NCBI GenBank assembly: GCA_900708905.1
Contig: CAADRB010000058.1
Coordinates: forward strand, 1,218,711-1,282,710
Direction of reading: 5' to 3'
Length of the DNA stretch: 64,000 nucleotides
Origin: Hymenolepis diminuta
Lineage: Eukaryota > Platyhelminthes > Cestoda > Cyclophyllidea > Hymenolepididae
Below are positions 27,101-42,100 of the stretch, in pieces; the first letter of the stretch is position 1; every line of letters begins with the position of its first letter. The position numbers and the translations under genes were made by a program. The notes below the pieces were generated by a model. It was given only the letters and a program-made list of their open reading frames with translations. It searched no databases and was not told where the DNA came from.

Positions 27101-30100
27101 AAAATTTCAGGCTAAAAAATGAAACTTAAATCTGCTTCATTCGTTTACGAAGGATGAGAATTTTTTAAAAATAGAAATCATTCAGTACTTCTCAATTTCG
27201 GATCATAAATGCAATGCAAAACTCATTGCTCAAATAAAGGTACTTTTAGAAGACAATAACTTCTCTGCTTACTTGAGGGCACTAGTCTAATAACAGAAAG
27301 AATGATCGGAAATTAGCAATGCTCCACTGTATAAATCTTTTAAAAACCATTTACAATAAAGTTCATTAAGTACAGGGTGCGTAAGGCATCTGAGGACACC
27401 TTATGCACTTTTAGAAAAAAGAAAGTGAAACTGTTAGTGGCTGAAACTTGTAATTTCTTTTAACAGAACAAATAAACATAATACCAACCCAAACCCCTTC
27501 TATATATCAGCCTTCGGCTTCTATCACCTACTCAATTCGAGTTCAAAAGAGACTGAAAGCTACGATCAGAGCAGGTGATCTTTATTCATGTCCTCCATTC
27601 TTCGGACTATTACTTCCATCACAGAGGAGGATTTGGTGTTATCGAGATGGCTATTAACTCCCTTTTCGACGACATCTCGTCTCACAAGTAATAATTCAAA
27701 GGATTAAGATCCAGTGAGTAGTTAGGAGGCGGGCATAAGTTTGATGTGACATGATGATGAAAATTCTCGGCAATCCAATCCTAGATTTTGAGAGCTTTAC
27801 GAGATGGAGCCGAAATTTGTTGGAAGATAGGAGGTCTTCCACCATTGGCTACGCTGTCTATCCAAGGCAGCTTAACGACAATAGTTTGAAGAATCTCGAC
27901 ATAGGCATCTGCATCTGCATTGACCCGGAGGCCCTGTGGAAAAAATTGAGGAATCATGATATGCCCCTTCCTCACTACTTACAACACCGAAAACCATGAT
28001 TGTTGCCGGAAGCTTCGTGTGCATTACGGTTGGAACTTCAGTGGGATCCGCCCACACACAGTCACCTACCATTTCTTGAATAGACTTTTTAATCTTCAGG
28101 GAAGTTTTTTTCGTCGCATAAAACAAGGACACTCTTGCTCTTTTCGGTGATTTAATTTGTTTAAGAATCGTTTTGCACGCACTAAACAATTCTTTTGAGT
28201 CGTTTTTACCGACATATACTGACCTCGTCTAAGAACGTATGTTTTGTATTCGAGGTCCTGATAAAGAACATTCCTTATATATTGTTGTTCCTTCAAACAT
28301 TTGAAGATATCTGGCAAGATGTTGAGCATTGACTTTCCTCGATTTTCGTCCATCATGCCATGCACCCTTTTCATAAACTAAGGTGTTCTGAGTGAGTCAG
28401 AAGAGCGCTGACAATGCTCTTTTCTCTTCCTCGTGGCAGCCAATTCATCCTCATTGTTTTCATTCAGCTCTTTTCTAACTTTGCAAACGAAAAATCTGGT
28501 GACTTTTAGAACCCTTCCAATTTCTAAATTCCTGTGTTTTGCTTTTATAGACACTATTATACAGCGTGCCTTATCATTTCATTAGTTACAGTAGTATCTT
28601 CCATAAGATCTTCTCGTATGAAAATTACGTTAATTATTATCAGGTTACTTTAGAATATAAAAATATTTTCCAGAGTTACGCTAATAAATCAGAAAAGAAT
28701 GTTACGTTCCAAATTCGATTTAGAAAAGAATTTCTTTCATTTCTAAGTTTATGCTGTAGTTTCATATACAAATTATTCATAAGATGTTAACATAGGTTTT
28801 TCAAGTCTTAGTAAGCGAACGACTGAATAGTAGAGACTTATTTCTTATTAGCTCCTCTCTTCTTCCGACACAGATAATAAAGGTTCATAATGACTTTTAC
28901 GAATATTAGTTCTGAAATGTATCGTAGTTAACGGTCTTATATTAATCTCAGTATGCCTTTATAACAATATACCGTTTCAATGAAAGTGTTAGAATTCAGA
29001 AAACAATCAGTCTGCTAAAATCTTCCTTTTTTGTCTCTAGATTGATTGAAAATCTGAAGACATAAATGTATCAAGAGCATATCTCATGTAGAGAAATTTA
29101 TCAGTACTAAAACGGTGCACCTCATCTTCGCAATTTCTGACGTTTTACGCTAGCCCGTTTAAATTATTTACATTGGGGAAAAGTAAGAAGACACTGATTC
29201 CTTGAAAATGCACCCTAAAAATTTCGTTCAAAGTGAAATTCGAGTTTATAAAGCTCCCCTTTTCCAACCTAAAATGATGGTGACTAGCGAAGTTATTTAT
29301 TTATAAAATATTTGAAGTAAGTAAAAATGGTCACAAGTCGTTAAAAATGTCCTTTAAAATAGAAAAGAGAAAATAAAAATCACAAAGAGTATAAAAGTCA
29401 AGGTCTCAATATTTTTTTACTAATTTCTGAGGTTTCGATTGACTTAATAAATATGGAAGAAAAGTAAAAAGACTCCCAGTTAGGAGAAATCTTCAATTTT
29501 CGACGATCTCATGTAAATCATGACTGTAGACTTCATGAATGTTTTTCGAAAGGTGGAAGTATCCATGTTCAAAATGATTGCGAACTATTTAACTTGGCAT
29601 TAAGTCTCAGTTGTTTACTACTATTCAAATAATTACTGAAAAATTGACAAATATTTGCTTTCAAATAAGCACAAAGTACTCACTTTCATTTTGCCTAACG
29701 AGCATGAATTTCTAGAGTGAATTATTCAGGTAAACTAACATAACAACCACTATTTTAACACTCGGCTACAAAATTAGCCATCAAAGGTTCATGAAATTGG
29801 GAAAAATATGCGTGCTGAAGAACCCAATTACTACTGCTATTTCGGTTACTGCATTGGCACAAGGCCATATAATTGTTGATTTAAAATACAACAAATCATA
29901 AAACAAGATCAAAGGAATCAATCAAATAGCCGATAAAATCGGAAGTTTTAGTGAAAGATAACAACACAGCTTGACTTTAGAATGAGAACTGAAAAGAACC
30001 CCTTCTTCCCTACTATATGATGAACAAGAACGAGGAATTTCATGCCTTTAGTCCACAGTATTTAATTAACCGTAAAGTCATATTTAACCCACTACTAGTC

Positions 30101-33100
30101 TAAGAGGCCAAAACAACAATAATTATGAGATAAAAACTATGATAAATACATCAGCCAGTTTACGATGCCAGTAAATTTTGTCTATTCTACCATATCTCCA
30201 GGTGTTAATGAACATGCCAAACAATAATGGGTAGATTTTGAAACTGAGGCATACCAAATTATTGATAGAGGTGTTTCAAACAGTGCACTCTATCTCTTTT
30301 GAAGTTTGTAAAAGAAAAGTTATAAAAAAACATTACTTCCGACGCTCACTCGTTTATCTTCTTTTAGCAAATTAAGACTACATTTTTAGCATAAACCAAG
30401 TTAATTTGGACGCAAAATAAGAGTTATGTGAACCACAGACTTTCTTTACGCCGGACGCTCTGGTTTAATTTTCGATCAATAAAAAAATACCGAATAAACA
30501 AGTTAGTAAAAATAATTAATATTTGTAAGTTCAAACTAGCTGATGGCTGGTTTATAGCAAGGCGATACTCCATTAAACAGTGGCCACAGACACAGAAAGC
30601 TTAAGATCGGTAGATTCCACAAGTTAAAGAAGTTTGGAGAAACTACAACATTAATGACATTTTGGCCGATGATGCTGAGAAAATTAATTTCATTTACACT
30701 GGAAAAAATAAAAACAGGGTTAAACAGGAGAAAATGCCTTGCAGGAGTGGAGTATGCAAGAACTCCGTTTTAAAGCTTACCAAAAATATTTCCACAAAAT
30801 AAATTTGCCCATCGTAGGTAATTTCTTATACAATTGGAAGAATATGAATATGTGTCGACTGGTGACTTGAGGTAAAAAAGACGAAAAACTAATCTCCGTA
30901 AAACGGCGATAAATAAGTCGACTTATAACTGAAAATTTTGGAGCAGACAAAGAGTATAACATCGATGAATTATGGAGTGCTTGAGGCCTTCACGCTGCCA
31001 ATTAAAATAGTTAATATCAATTAACAATGACAATCCTCCAATTTAATCCGATTTGTGGGACCGATTCACCGCGCCCAAATTTGAAGATGAAATCATTCTT
31101 TTAAAAAAAAAAGTATCACCATTCATGTTATTTGAAATGAGAAGGGGCGAAACAGACTGTAAAACAGTGGTTGCCAATTCTCTGTCCTCACAATAACTAT
31201 AAGTAGCCCTTAATTACGAATTAACGTTGAGGTGGCGTTTGTTAAATAGTAACCGCTTATTGAGAAAGACTTAAGGAAATTATAATATTAGGAATAAAAT
31301 AAACGAGACAATCGGAAAATTACAACTACAGAGAATTAATGGAAGACAGCAATCAAGGTTGCATAGTGCTGATGCAAAATTAATAACTGGCCACTTGAAC
31401 GCCTATCAACATTTGGTATGGGCAAGCGTCCAAGAGTTGCAACATCCTTCGGAGACACCACTGATAGCATTCGACAAATTGGAAAGGCTTTCCAGCAAAC
31501 ACCCTGTTCTTTTCAAATGGCCAGATTTATAACTCAAAAGCGGTCCCAGTCCATAGTTAATAAACAAACTAAGAGCATACTACGGGAGAAAGATTTAGGC
31601 GTTGGAATATCTAATTGATTCTCTGATAAACAAAAGATAAATACGGTAAAATATCACTTACACATAGTGAAATGTATTACTAAAGTAGGCCTCCATTTGA
31701 AAATCGTACAATTATATTTCAATTAAAATGACAAAAGATTTCCTTGTGCTACAAAAATAGAAGATATCTAGGCAGTTTAACGTTTTTGACATTTGACTGC
31801 GCACATCTCCCCTCTTAATCCAAAGATCAAACAATTTTTTTTCAGAAAGTAAAGTGGAACTAAGAAAACTTAGTTATGAGCAACATTAGCTTAGTAAATT
31901 GACAGCTAAATGAAGAACAATCTACCTCATATCAGGAAAGACAATAGCGGAAAGACTAGTAAGTTCCTAACAATGCACATTAACTCAAGTAATAATTTGC
32001 ACTTACTGAGTTCAGCAGTCATAACCGCCGTAGAAGCAGGCGCCGGCCAATCATATCGTTCAATAGCGGGCACAGAAGAAGCATCTGGGGGTTGGCCAGA
32101 AGGAAAACTGGCCAGCCTCCTGGCTTCCAGTGAAGCCGCTTCACTTTCCACCACCAGAGTGGAGTGCCGACTGGAATTCGGACCGCCGCCACCACCATTT
32201 GAGATGGGAGATGCCAAACGACCGGCGAATGTGTTGGCGGAGGCTGAGGAATACTGAGCCATGAGAGCATCTCGCAGACCAGTATTGAGCGAACGGGAGT
32301 TACGAGAGAGACCGGCTGGAATTATACGAGCGGGTTCCAAGGGAAAGCGATTGCCTGCATAAAGAATGAAACAGTCAACTTTATAATTGTCTGTAATGAA
32401 TAGGTCACGTGTTCAATGTGAATCAAGTTACAGTGAGAGAAATTAGGCAAAAATGTTAGAAAGCCTATTACGAATGTCACAATCAGCGAAACTGCAAGAC
32501 GTTTCTATCAAAGAAAATAACTGAAAACATTTCTAGCGGCGAACTTTAGAAAATTTTATCTTAATTTTGACTATTTGTCAACTGTATTTTGCTGAGCCGC
32601 CAAGTGTAGAATCATTTCAGCAAAATAAAAATTTGTGATTGAATAAACCGCTTTTTGAAATTAAAGAATCTGAATTAAATGGTGCGGTATCCTAAGTCTG
32701 CATTTATTCGAGATTTATCTATTTTTCCCAAAATTCAGGAGCTAAATTTATGACAAAAACAAATTTCCATAACCCATCTAGAAACTTGAAATGAATAAAA
32801 GAATCACATTTTCAGTTGTGATCGTTTTATACTCGCTAATATGAAAAATTACATATTTACAAATAAAAAATTCAATCTTTGAATTCTTTAGAATCAGCTT
32901 CTTTAATTGACACAACCCAAGATTGATTCTTTATATTCGCCATAACAACCCCCGTTAGCAGCGAGAATCGCTTATCAAATGCTGCTATAAGTCTAAGTTT
33001 ATCCGAAATTTTCAGGTCATTTAGATGAGTTCTGAAATTACGGGGATAAATTTTCACCAACTGCAAAACTGATTTACTCGATATATTGGGCAGACAGATA

Positions 33101-36100
33101 CAGACACTCATCTCTTAATAATAAGTTAACCAATATCATTTTAAGAAGTGTACTCAAGCATATCTGATTCAGACAAGACTGGAACGTGCTGATAAATAAT
33201 TTCGAGTCTGGAATGAATCTATCATTTTCTAAATACTGTCATATCCCAATATCAGGGAAGAAATTATCAGATATGCATTCAATTTACTATCAAAAGAGGA
33301 TCGGCGGGGTGGGGAAAAGATCGAAAATTATCCTACCTTCTATAAAACCAAATTTTCAGAAAAATTTCTGATATAAAATGAAAGAAAAAAGCTTTATTGA
33401 AAATTGCAAAAGGTGTATGACGGCATTAAAGATAAAGTCTCATTTATTCTTTGAGAGATTATATCTATGATTAGCCGTATACGTCAAATATTCGCTGAAG
33501 GTATTCGATAATAAATGAGAAGAGATTCATAAACAAAGTTATGGACTAGTTTGCGCATAATAAAAGATAAATAATACGAAAACATAAGCGATGTAAAGAC
33601 AGAAAGACATTTAGAGGTGAAAGTTATTTAAAACAGTTGTATAAACAAAACCTTGAATTAGATACTAGGAAAAAATCCAATTTTACATGATAAGAAATTT
33701 GAGTTTAATATAAAGAAAAAAAAATCACATACATTTAAAATACCATACCTTCTAGAAAGGTAAACTAGAACAGTGGGAAAATGTTTTTTACTAAAAAACA
33801 AACGCACAAATTAAAATAAATTAATAATCGGTTGGTAATATTAAAATTGTTAAATGCAAGAAAAATAGCAGATTTGTGTTATTATTCTTTTATATTCCTA
33901 AACAAAGAAAAATACCAGCATGAGAACAGGAGTCTACCCAAGTTATCGGTAGAACACTGTGAAATTTGGGAATTAAATTCTAAGGATTATCAAGATTCAT
34001 CGCAGAAGTGCATAACTAGATCGTAAATCAAGGCCCGAAGTTGGTGAATACTTTCGCAATAATTTCAATTTTCAATAAGAGCTTTGTGTTTCTTTTAAAT
34101 AAAAAATAACTGGTAAATTATTTGATTATCAAATAGATCAAAGTTGACCAAATGCATCAATTGCAAAATATCTGAACGAATTCAAGTACGTCCATTTTAC
34201 AAATAAAATCCATATTCTTTGCTTATTAATAGCTCATGTATGGACTTAACAAACTAGCAAATTGATCAAGGAACACACCTCTGCAAATTGCATTGTTTCC
34301 ATTACCCAAAAAATAAATAAATCATCCCATTACTATTTTACTAATTACGCTTTTGAAATAACGTAATATTCGGATGCTAATTATGATTAGCTGGCCTTTA
34401 GATCGCAATTGAGGTCTAAAATAATTCTCATTAAATGAGATATCACAATGGGATATACGACTAGAAACATAAATGTCTATATGCGGAAGTGCAGTACTTG
34501 AATGAGAAACTATTTTTGGGATTATTGTGATAAGGCGATTCTAGCCAAGAGGAAATGCGACTGTTTATGTGGGAAGGGAGATTTTACGGGTTTTCTGCGA
34601 GAGATATGTAAATTGACTGAGATCATTCAATCATAGGAATTTCAAGAAACTATAGTCATGGTGTATATATCTGCCCAATAATAAATAAAGGTTTAAAGTT
34701 GAACCGGGATAAGTACTGATATAAAAGGATTTTATCAAAAGACGATTCTTTTCTTATGTAAAGTCTCAGAATTGAATGTAAAAGTCTCTTTTCTACCCTA
34801 AATGGATTCATTAAAATTAGAATCTTATAGAAATAGGAAGCAGTAATGATATTGATATATCTATAATGAAACTAATAACTAGTGATTCCTTCAATATTAA
34901 TTAATGATGCAATAGAGATTACTTATTTAGAAATACCATCTTTTTGATAAATAAATTCACCTAAAATCAGACCGCCTATAGAGTATTTTACTTGCATAAC
35001 TCATAGAGAATATGCAAATCATTCACTGTAAAAACAAAAAGCGACTTCCAACTGGGAGAAAGCAGTCATAGACCTCAAAATAATTTTCATATCTATGAAA
35101 AATAACAAATTATTTCAACAAAATTACAAACAACGGTGGAAAGGAATATCGTCACTATGAATTTTTGAAAGAACAATTATTTAGAAAAGACATCCTTTCT
35201 CAAATTAAAAGACAATCAGATAATATGGAAAAAACAGAAGTTAATTTCAGGACAAAGTTCATTCATACAGACTCTGATATTGCAATCGACAATTATATGA
35301 GAGATACGTTACAAACCTATCTTAAACTCAAGGCCACTTTTCCGACATTCTACCTAGAGAGGAGGAGGCACTGATTGAACAGAACGACGTTCTAGTGTCC
35401 ATATTCAATCAGTGCCGATGGGCACAGCTCTAATTAAATGCTAATTTAACTCAAGTCACCTCAATATTAGAAATTCTGTAAAGGTACAATCAGCGTTCCC
35501 GGAGGGTGCCATTCCTTTTAATTCAAAAAATTTCAAATTATCAAAACACATGCTTGAGAAATACGTAAGAGTAGTAAGAAAAAATATTTTACCAAAATAA
35601 CTTCAGAAGCCTTGTGAAAAATAAATCAATTCGATTAAATAAATTGCCTTTCAGAAAAATATTTTAAACCGGGAAAAAATTACACAAGTTTCCAAAACAA
35701 CAAGTCACTTCCTCCAGAGATTCTCCCCTCAATTTCGTTTTCCAGTTTAATGGGTAGCAAAAACAAAACTAACAATAAATTCTTCTCTTCTTTTTAATTA
35801 AATTCACTCAACGTAACAAAAGAGCGAAATTGGAAAACAAGAGACGACGATTTTTGTTTTAGTAAAATCTTCGATAAGGCGATGCATTTTAGCAATTATT
35901 CTTAGTAGTGAACCTCAGAAGTCAACCTATTTACTTTTTGGTTCTTTTATTAAAAGGAATTGGAAAATTCAATATACCTTTTAGAACTCTAATCATTACA
36001 TGTGAACAATATCAATGATATTTACTAAATTTTCAAATGAAAAAGGTACATAAACATTTACTTTATTTAAACACATATACATTGTACTAAACCAATTAAT

Positions 36101-39100
36101 TCATAGCAATAATAGCTTAATTTGTATCTAATAAATTGCATTTTACGAGTTAATTAATAGAGAAGTAAAAGGTTTGTTCGGATGAACAATTCTGAAATAG
36201 TTCCGATTCATTTTCCCTTTTTGAATAAGACGTTTTTTAATTAGAAAGGCAATAAAGTGTACGCTTCCGACTTTGGGAAGCTTAATTAGAAAGGGAAAAT
36301 TAAAAGAACCAAGAGAATTAATCTAACAATGCTAACTGTTAAACAAATAAAGGTAGGCCTAACCTATTTTAACCATTTATATCAAAGAGAAATAAAAATA
36401 TTCTATTATCATACAGATGACTTTAACCATTTACAGTTACCATCATCAGTTGCACCTTTTATTGACTGTGTGCTCCGATAAACAATAATTGACAGGTATC
36501 ATTACTGCCAAGAAAGTAAATCTGACGAGTTTCCTTTCCTAAATTTCCCATCTTTTTTCTCCCCCTAAGAAAAAAATCCAGAGTAATGGAAATAGTAAAT
36601 GAAAGATTTAATATTAACAATGTGGCCAACTATATTCTAGATGGGTGTCAATAAATCACCAATGCAAAAGGTGGACGGGGATGCAAATGAATAAGAAGAT
36701 CCTCGCTACTTTTATTTATTTATTTTGATTTTAACCAAACGGTGCTTCTTTCAAAAGGGTAGCAAATAAATTGATTAATACTCAGGGTGGACGTTGAAAT
36801 TTTGCATGCAATTAGTCGAAGTGTCTCAGTTCAAAATAAACTTTGCAAAATTTAATCTATTTCAACATCAAAGAATGGCAATCCTGACAAATGGACGCAC
36901 GTTTAGAAACAAAAGATGGCATTTTTTTAAGAATAATGAAAACCTGGTGCATAGATAATGCTTTTTAATAAGAAATAAGGAGAAAAGAGTAGAGAATTCT
37001 AGTAAGCTTCAATAAGCAAAATGGAGAAGCAGAAACCAAACCTATGGTAGAATGTGTACAGACAAGAAAATTTTCAAGAATGAAATTATTTCCCCACTAA
37101 ATCATATATGCATCAATATGGTATTTACAAGATAATAAGGATCAACAGAAAAAAATCAAACATTTAATATGAATTTTCTTAAAGTCGCATTTATCATATA
37201 TGATTGCCCAAGTATTGCACTGAAGAGGAACGGAAAAATTAACTCTAAGATATATCAATTGAGTGAATATACTATACTTCTACGCGGTTAGACTGGTCTG
37301 GTATACAATTAATCATCATACCCATAGTTTAAATTCTAAATACAAATAGAAAATTCTAGGAGTTTCAACATCGAAATCCTATGTTGATTGATGTACATTA
37401 ATGTTCAATTAGATAAGCAGTATAAAAATACTACATCTAGTATTACCTAGCTGTTTCTAACCATCAAGATGGAGCAACCAACTACCTGATTTAACAAACC
37501 AGTCGGCACTGACATTAACCAACCAATTAAAAATAGTGTTGCTTGCTTTGCCATGGATAACAGTAACGTATTAGGTAAGAAATTAGGTTCTCAGTTTTTA
37601 GTTGCAAGATTCTCATTTATTAGCCCGAAGGAAAGAGCTAACTTAATGCTTTACTAGTGACTCAGACACAGAATGATGTAGAATTCTCAGCCAAATTAAT
37701 TTCACTAAAAGTTATTCATCACTTTATTTTCACTGCCGCTCGGTCTGCGATGACTCTCCAATACAAACATTTGGTTTTCACTTATCTCTCCTCCTCGCTC
37801 CCATTAAAATACGTATACTCTCTTTGTAAACCGAAACACTGTTCGCTATATCTGCGCTCATAGATAAACTCAGCTTCCCAACTGACTTGCCTTTTCTTTA
37901 CTTTATTGTATGGTAAGGATCTAAAAAATTTCTAAAAGCAACAGCTCAGCTAGATTCTACTACTCAGTCGCACGATATTCCTGCCCTGATTGATCTATTA
38001 ATGCTAAATTAGCTTGGGGAAATTTTAACTAATTAGGAAAAAGGAAAATGGGCAGTTGTCAAAGGAGATGGGAGTTGTTGTTAGTGTTTCTCAAAAGGAC
38101 AATATTCATTATGGAAAAATACCTTAGATAAAAGCTGGAAAGGGGAGACGAAAAAGATGAGCACTTCAAAATACAGATAATTACAAATGTACAAATTATA
38201 TGATCTCAGCGGTTTGATGAAAAGTTCATTGAATCTGTTAAAATGAGAAACCCGTACCGCTAAGTGCTGATTTATTCAAAATGTAAAGCCAACACTCAGA
38301 AAACTCGCTTAAAACAGCTGGATTTACAGATATTGCTTTTTCTTGAACTTTTAATGAGGTATATGAGGCGTATCCGATGACTAGAAAAATTCTGGAAAAG
38401 AATTTTGCCTTCAAGTTGAAGTTTGCACCTTCCCAAAGGGGATTATTCATGCAATAGAAAAGATAAGTGAATAAATTGAAAGAGAAAATAAAGATGAAGC
38501 TGTTAGAATTGAGAGAAAGGAGGTTGGAAATCTGCAGGCTTCATGCACAATACCAGATACTAGTTATTGAAAATATATTGCGGAACTTAGTATTGTAACA
38601 CAAAATAACAGAACAAACATTGGAAAAAATAACCCATGACGTCAGTCTAAAAATTTGAAAGGAAACAACTGGTTTCAAATAGAGAGCCACTCAAGACCAA
38701 TGACTACGAATTGTTATTCAACTCAAGTATTTCAACAATTACACTTATCCCTCAGTTAAATAACAACCACATCCTTTTCGGAGTGGACATTGTACACGTT
38801 CGCCAAATCGGAGGTCATGGACCCACATCCAAAGGAACAGCATGACTAATAGTTCTGATATGAACTGGTCAATAGAGAAGTACGATGTCAATGCCTTGTT
38901 TAAAATGAGTGCGTTTGGAATCTACCGTCACTTCTCATCCATTTTGGTTACTGCCTCAAACACAGATACATCTAGGGATAGGAATAAAATAAAGATCTCA
39001 ACTCGATTTTTTTGTTTTAAAAGGAAGAATGTGCCCACGAGTATCATGTTTGTTTAGCCTCATCTTTTTCCTATCTTCTTTAAATTCTACTCAAATCCTT

Positions 39101-42100
39101 ACTCTATTTTTTTCGATTTCTGACAGATTTAAGAGTAGCAATAAAATAGAGTAAAAATAAATGTGAAAAACACGGGCCAATTTCTGTAGCTGGAGGGTGG
39201 AGTCAGAGGATAGAGAAGGAATAGTTTTTTACAATAATATAATTTACCGCAGAGGAATAAAATATCGCAAAATAATAAAATAAAATAATTCCTATCATTA
39301 CCAACGTTATAAAAATTATTAAAGTACAAAATTAACATGATTGCAAGAGTTAAGTAGATTGACAGACTTTATACATGTTCTCTTGCTCTACTTAGCAAAG
39401 CTTAAAATATCAAATCATATATGACTATAAAACTACGAAATTTTCCAAATTTATAACCACATCCATTAAGATTTCGACATTAAGATCAATGAGATTGCAA
39501 AAACCAGTCTCACTTCTAAGCTAATGGTGAAAATATGGGAGCCACAATAGAAATTTCAACAAAGACAACTTCTACTAGAGTTAACAACAATGGTAAACGT
39601 GTCTCGATGAATAGAAGGTGGCTATACAATTTAAATTATTATTGAGAAACAGGAGATTAATCTAACAGCTAATTAAGTAATTTACGCTACATAACATTGA
39701 GAGAAGGTCGGAAAAGACATTGATTTACGCATCGGCACTAATGTCTATCTTTCAGCTTCCGAACCAAATCAACTCCATGAGTTAAAATGGTAGTAAATAT
39801 AAAACAAACTAGGAAAGAGTGGGAAGAAAACTCACCCTGAGGTATGTGGAAGTGCTGGAGATGGGATGCGCTGTTTGATGTAGCGGGCGTGTGGAGAGCG
39901 TTCCGTCGGTAAAGATCTGTTGACCGTCGACCTGGTTGCTCTGCTATGCTAGCGTATGAGAGATTGTAGAATCGACCATATTCGGAGAGTGCATGACGAG
40001 ATGATCCATGTAACTGAACAAATAGATGAGTGAAACGAATGATCATTACAGGAATATTTTAAAACACGACAGATGTCTACCTTCATTCCAAAATGAGGAA
40101 GCATTCTATTAAAGAGTTTCCATTACAGGTCAGTAACATCGTAGCCTCCTACTAGAATATGTCAAATAAGCGAAATGGTTTCTCTAACTAATTATACTTT
40201 ACCCAAAGAAGATTGGTTAAATAGCGTGTTTTCACTCAAAAAATTGTAAGTGTAACAATGGCCTTTTCTTCTACGAACGTTTCATTTCACCTACGTGCTA
40301 TTCATGAAGTTCTAGCATATGCGTGGTTAACAACGGTAATTGGTTGATAAGGAAAGCAATACTCCATTTCGAGCTAATATACCAGTGAAATTAACTGCTG
40401 AAATGACCTAGTAACCATTTCTACCCTAGTAATAATAATATAAATGAATGTGGAGAGTACGAGGTAGCAAAAAAAGAAATGGCATAATATTCTCTAGGGA
40501 GAGGGGCGACACATCCCACTTATACATGAGATAATCCATTATTGTTGCTATTAACTTTAAAGGCATCTGAACATGCGGAAAAGTAAAATAGTTCAATGAG
40601 GAGTAAATGGGAGCGTTTCAAATAGAAATTAAGATGTTAAATGCCAAACTTCATTTAAAACCCTTTTTAATGGGTATAATTCACTGCCTCATGTCCAAAT
40701 GTTGCAAAGATCAAAGCTCATCTCCAGGGTTTCAAAGTGAGTTCATATCCGCTACATACAGATCTTATTGATAAGTTGATTAATTTAGAAGGTCGATCAA
40801 ATCACGTCAATACATTTTGTTTCATTAGAGCACCTTTATTTTTCGCCTAATTCTGTTTAATCAACAGCTATCCCAATACATTAAAGAAACGGGATGTCCA
40901 GTTCAACAAAAAATTCAAAACTACTAGTGTAGGTCCAGTTTGATCTCATTTCCATGATATAAACTATTACTTAAAAGTGAGAATTGGGAAAATTTAGCTA
41001 TAAGTTAAAAAATTTGGAACTTAGATACATGAAAAAACACTGATAAACACATCAAGGCGATGGTCAAATACATATAAATGTTAGAGAGTAAACCTTACCA
41101 TAAAGCTCCATCTTTCCAAAATTATTCGTAATTGTTCCAGTTTTTCATTACTCTTATTTAATGGGAAATACCAAATAGAAACTTCAGGGAGGGCATAAAA
41201 GATTTTTCTAGGAAGTGTGATTTAGTAAGAGCTGTATCATTCAGCATTCTGTTCAGTTATCCTTTAACGAGGATAACTCGACGACGCCGACGTAAGGATA
41301 AGACAATGCGATGGTTCCCAAACTGAATAACGGACTTGGTATTCACATAGAAAGAGATCAAACGCTATTATTTTTAAACTTGGCATGGATAAAATTTTGC
41401 AATGTGAAAATAAGGATCCAGAAAAAAACGGGTTATGCAAATGACTTTGTAATTTACAAGGTAAATAGCGGATGAGAATTTTCATTTCCAATTTCGTGAT
41501 AGCATAAGTAAAATTTGGATGATTCTATCAAATATACCCACATTAAAAGAGTGACAATCAAGCCACTCACAAAGGCCACTTAAAGACATTAGTTCTTGTT
41601 AAACTAGAAGGTAATCTATACTATTGGTGAACAGACTTCATGACAAGGGAATAAACTAATAAGACTAAATATTCCGAACTGGATGATTAGGACAAATAAC
41701 AATCCAGAATTATGATTTTGGTGGATAATCCATCGAGGTTGTAACAAAGAGAGAAAAACTTAAAGAAATAGTACGAGATGGGAAGGTACTTAATTGTGGC
41801 CATCGCAGGAAATTAGGGGTCAAATCCTGATAAGTGAATGTTGGAACTTGAGAAAATGATGCAGTGAATTATGACCCTTAAGCACATAGTGGACAGACAG
41901 ATAAATCCAGATTTTAAACTAGGTAAGACTTTTTCGATGGTCTGGCCATTTAACCTAATTCTGTTGAGCTTTCCCTCTCAAATCATCTTAAATAATGGAG
42001 ATTTTCATAGACAACCGTAACTAGAGCAATGCAAAAATTTAGATTTCAAGACGAACACTTCCAATTCTACGTTCCCATTCATGAGTACATATACTATTTT

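Larger units (their letters stand above)
24053..32006 (-). other. ABLIM intron (8.0 kb) with mariner and SINE-like remnants
   Basis: Contains a SINE-like fragment near 25297 and the broken mariner at 27371-28600. Other short frames (24239, 25545, 30777, 31418) show no recognisable domain. Confidence 0.5.

Noticed and set aside
28550..28575. TACAGCGTGCCTTATC as the second mariner terminal repeat
   Set aside because: It is in direct rather than inverted orientation to the end at 27371 and lies within the transposase reading, so it is not the 5' terminus.
31410..31618. 66-codon plus-strand frame, Ser/Arg/Gln-rich
   Set aside because: Does not match a family I know and has no clear exon borders; it lies antisense in an ABLIM intron.
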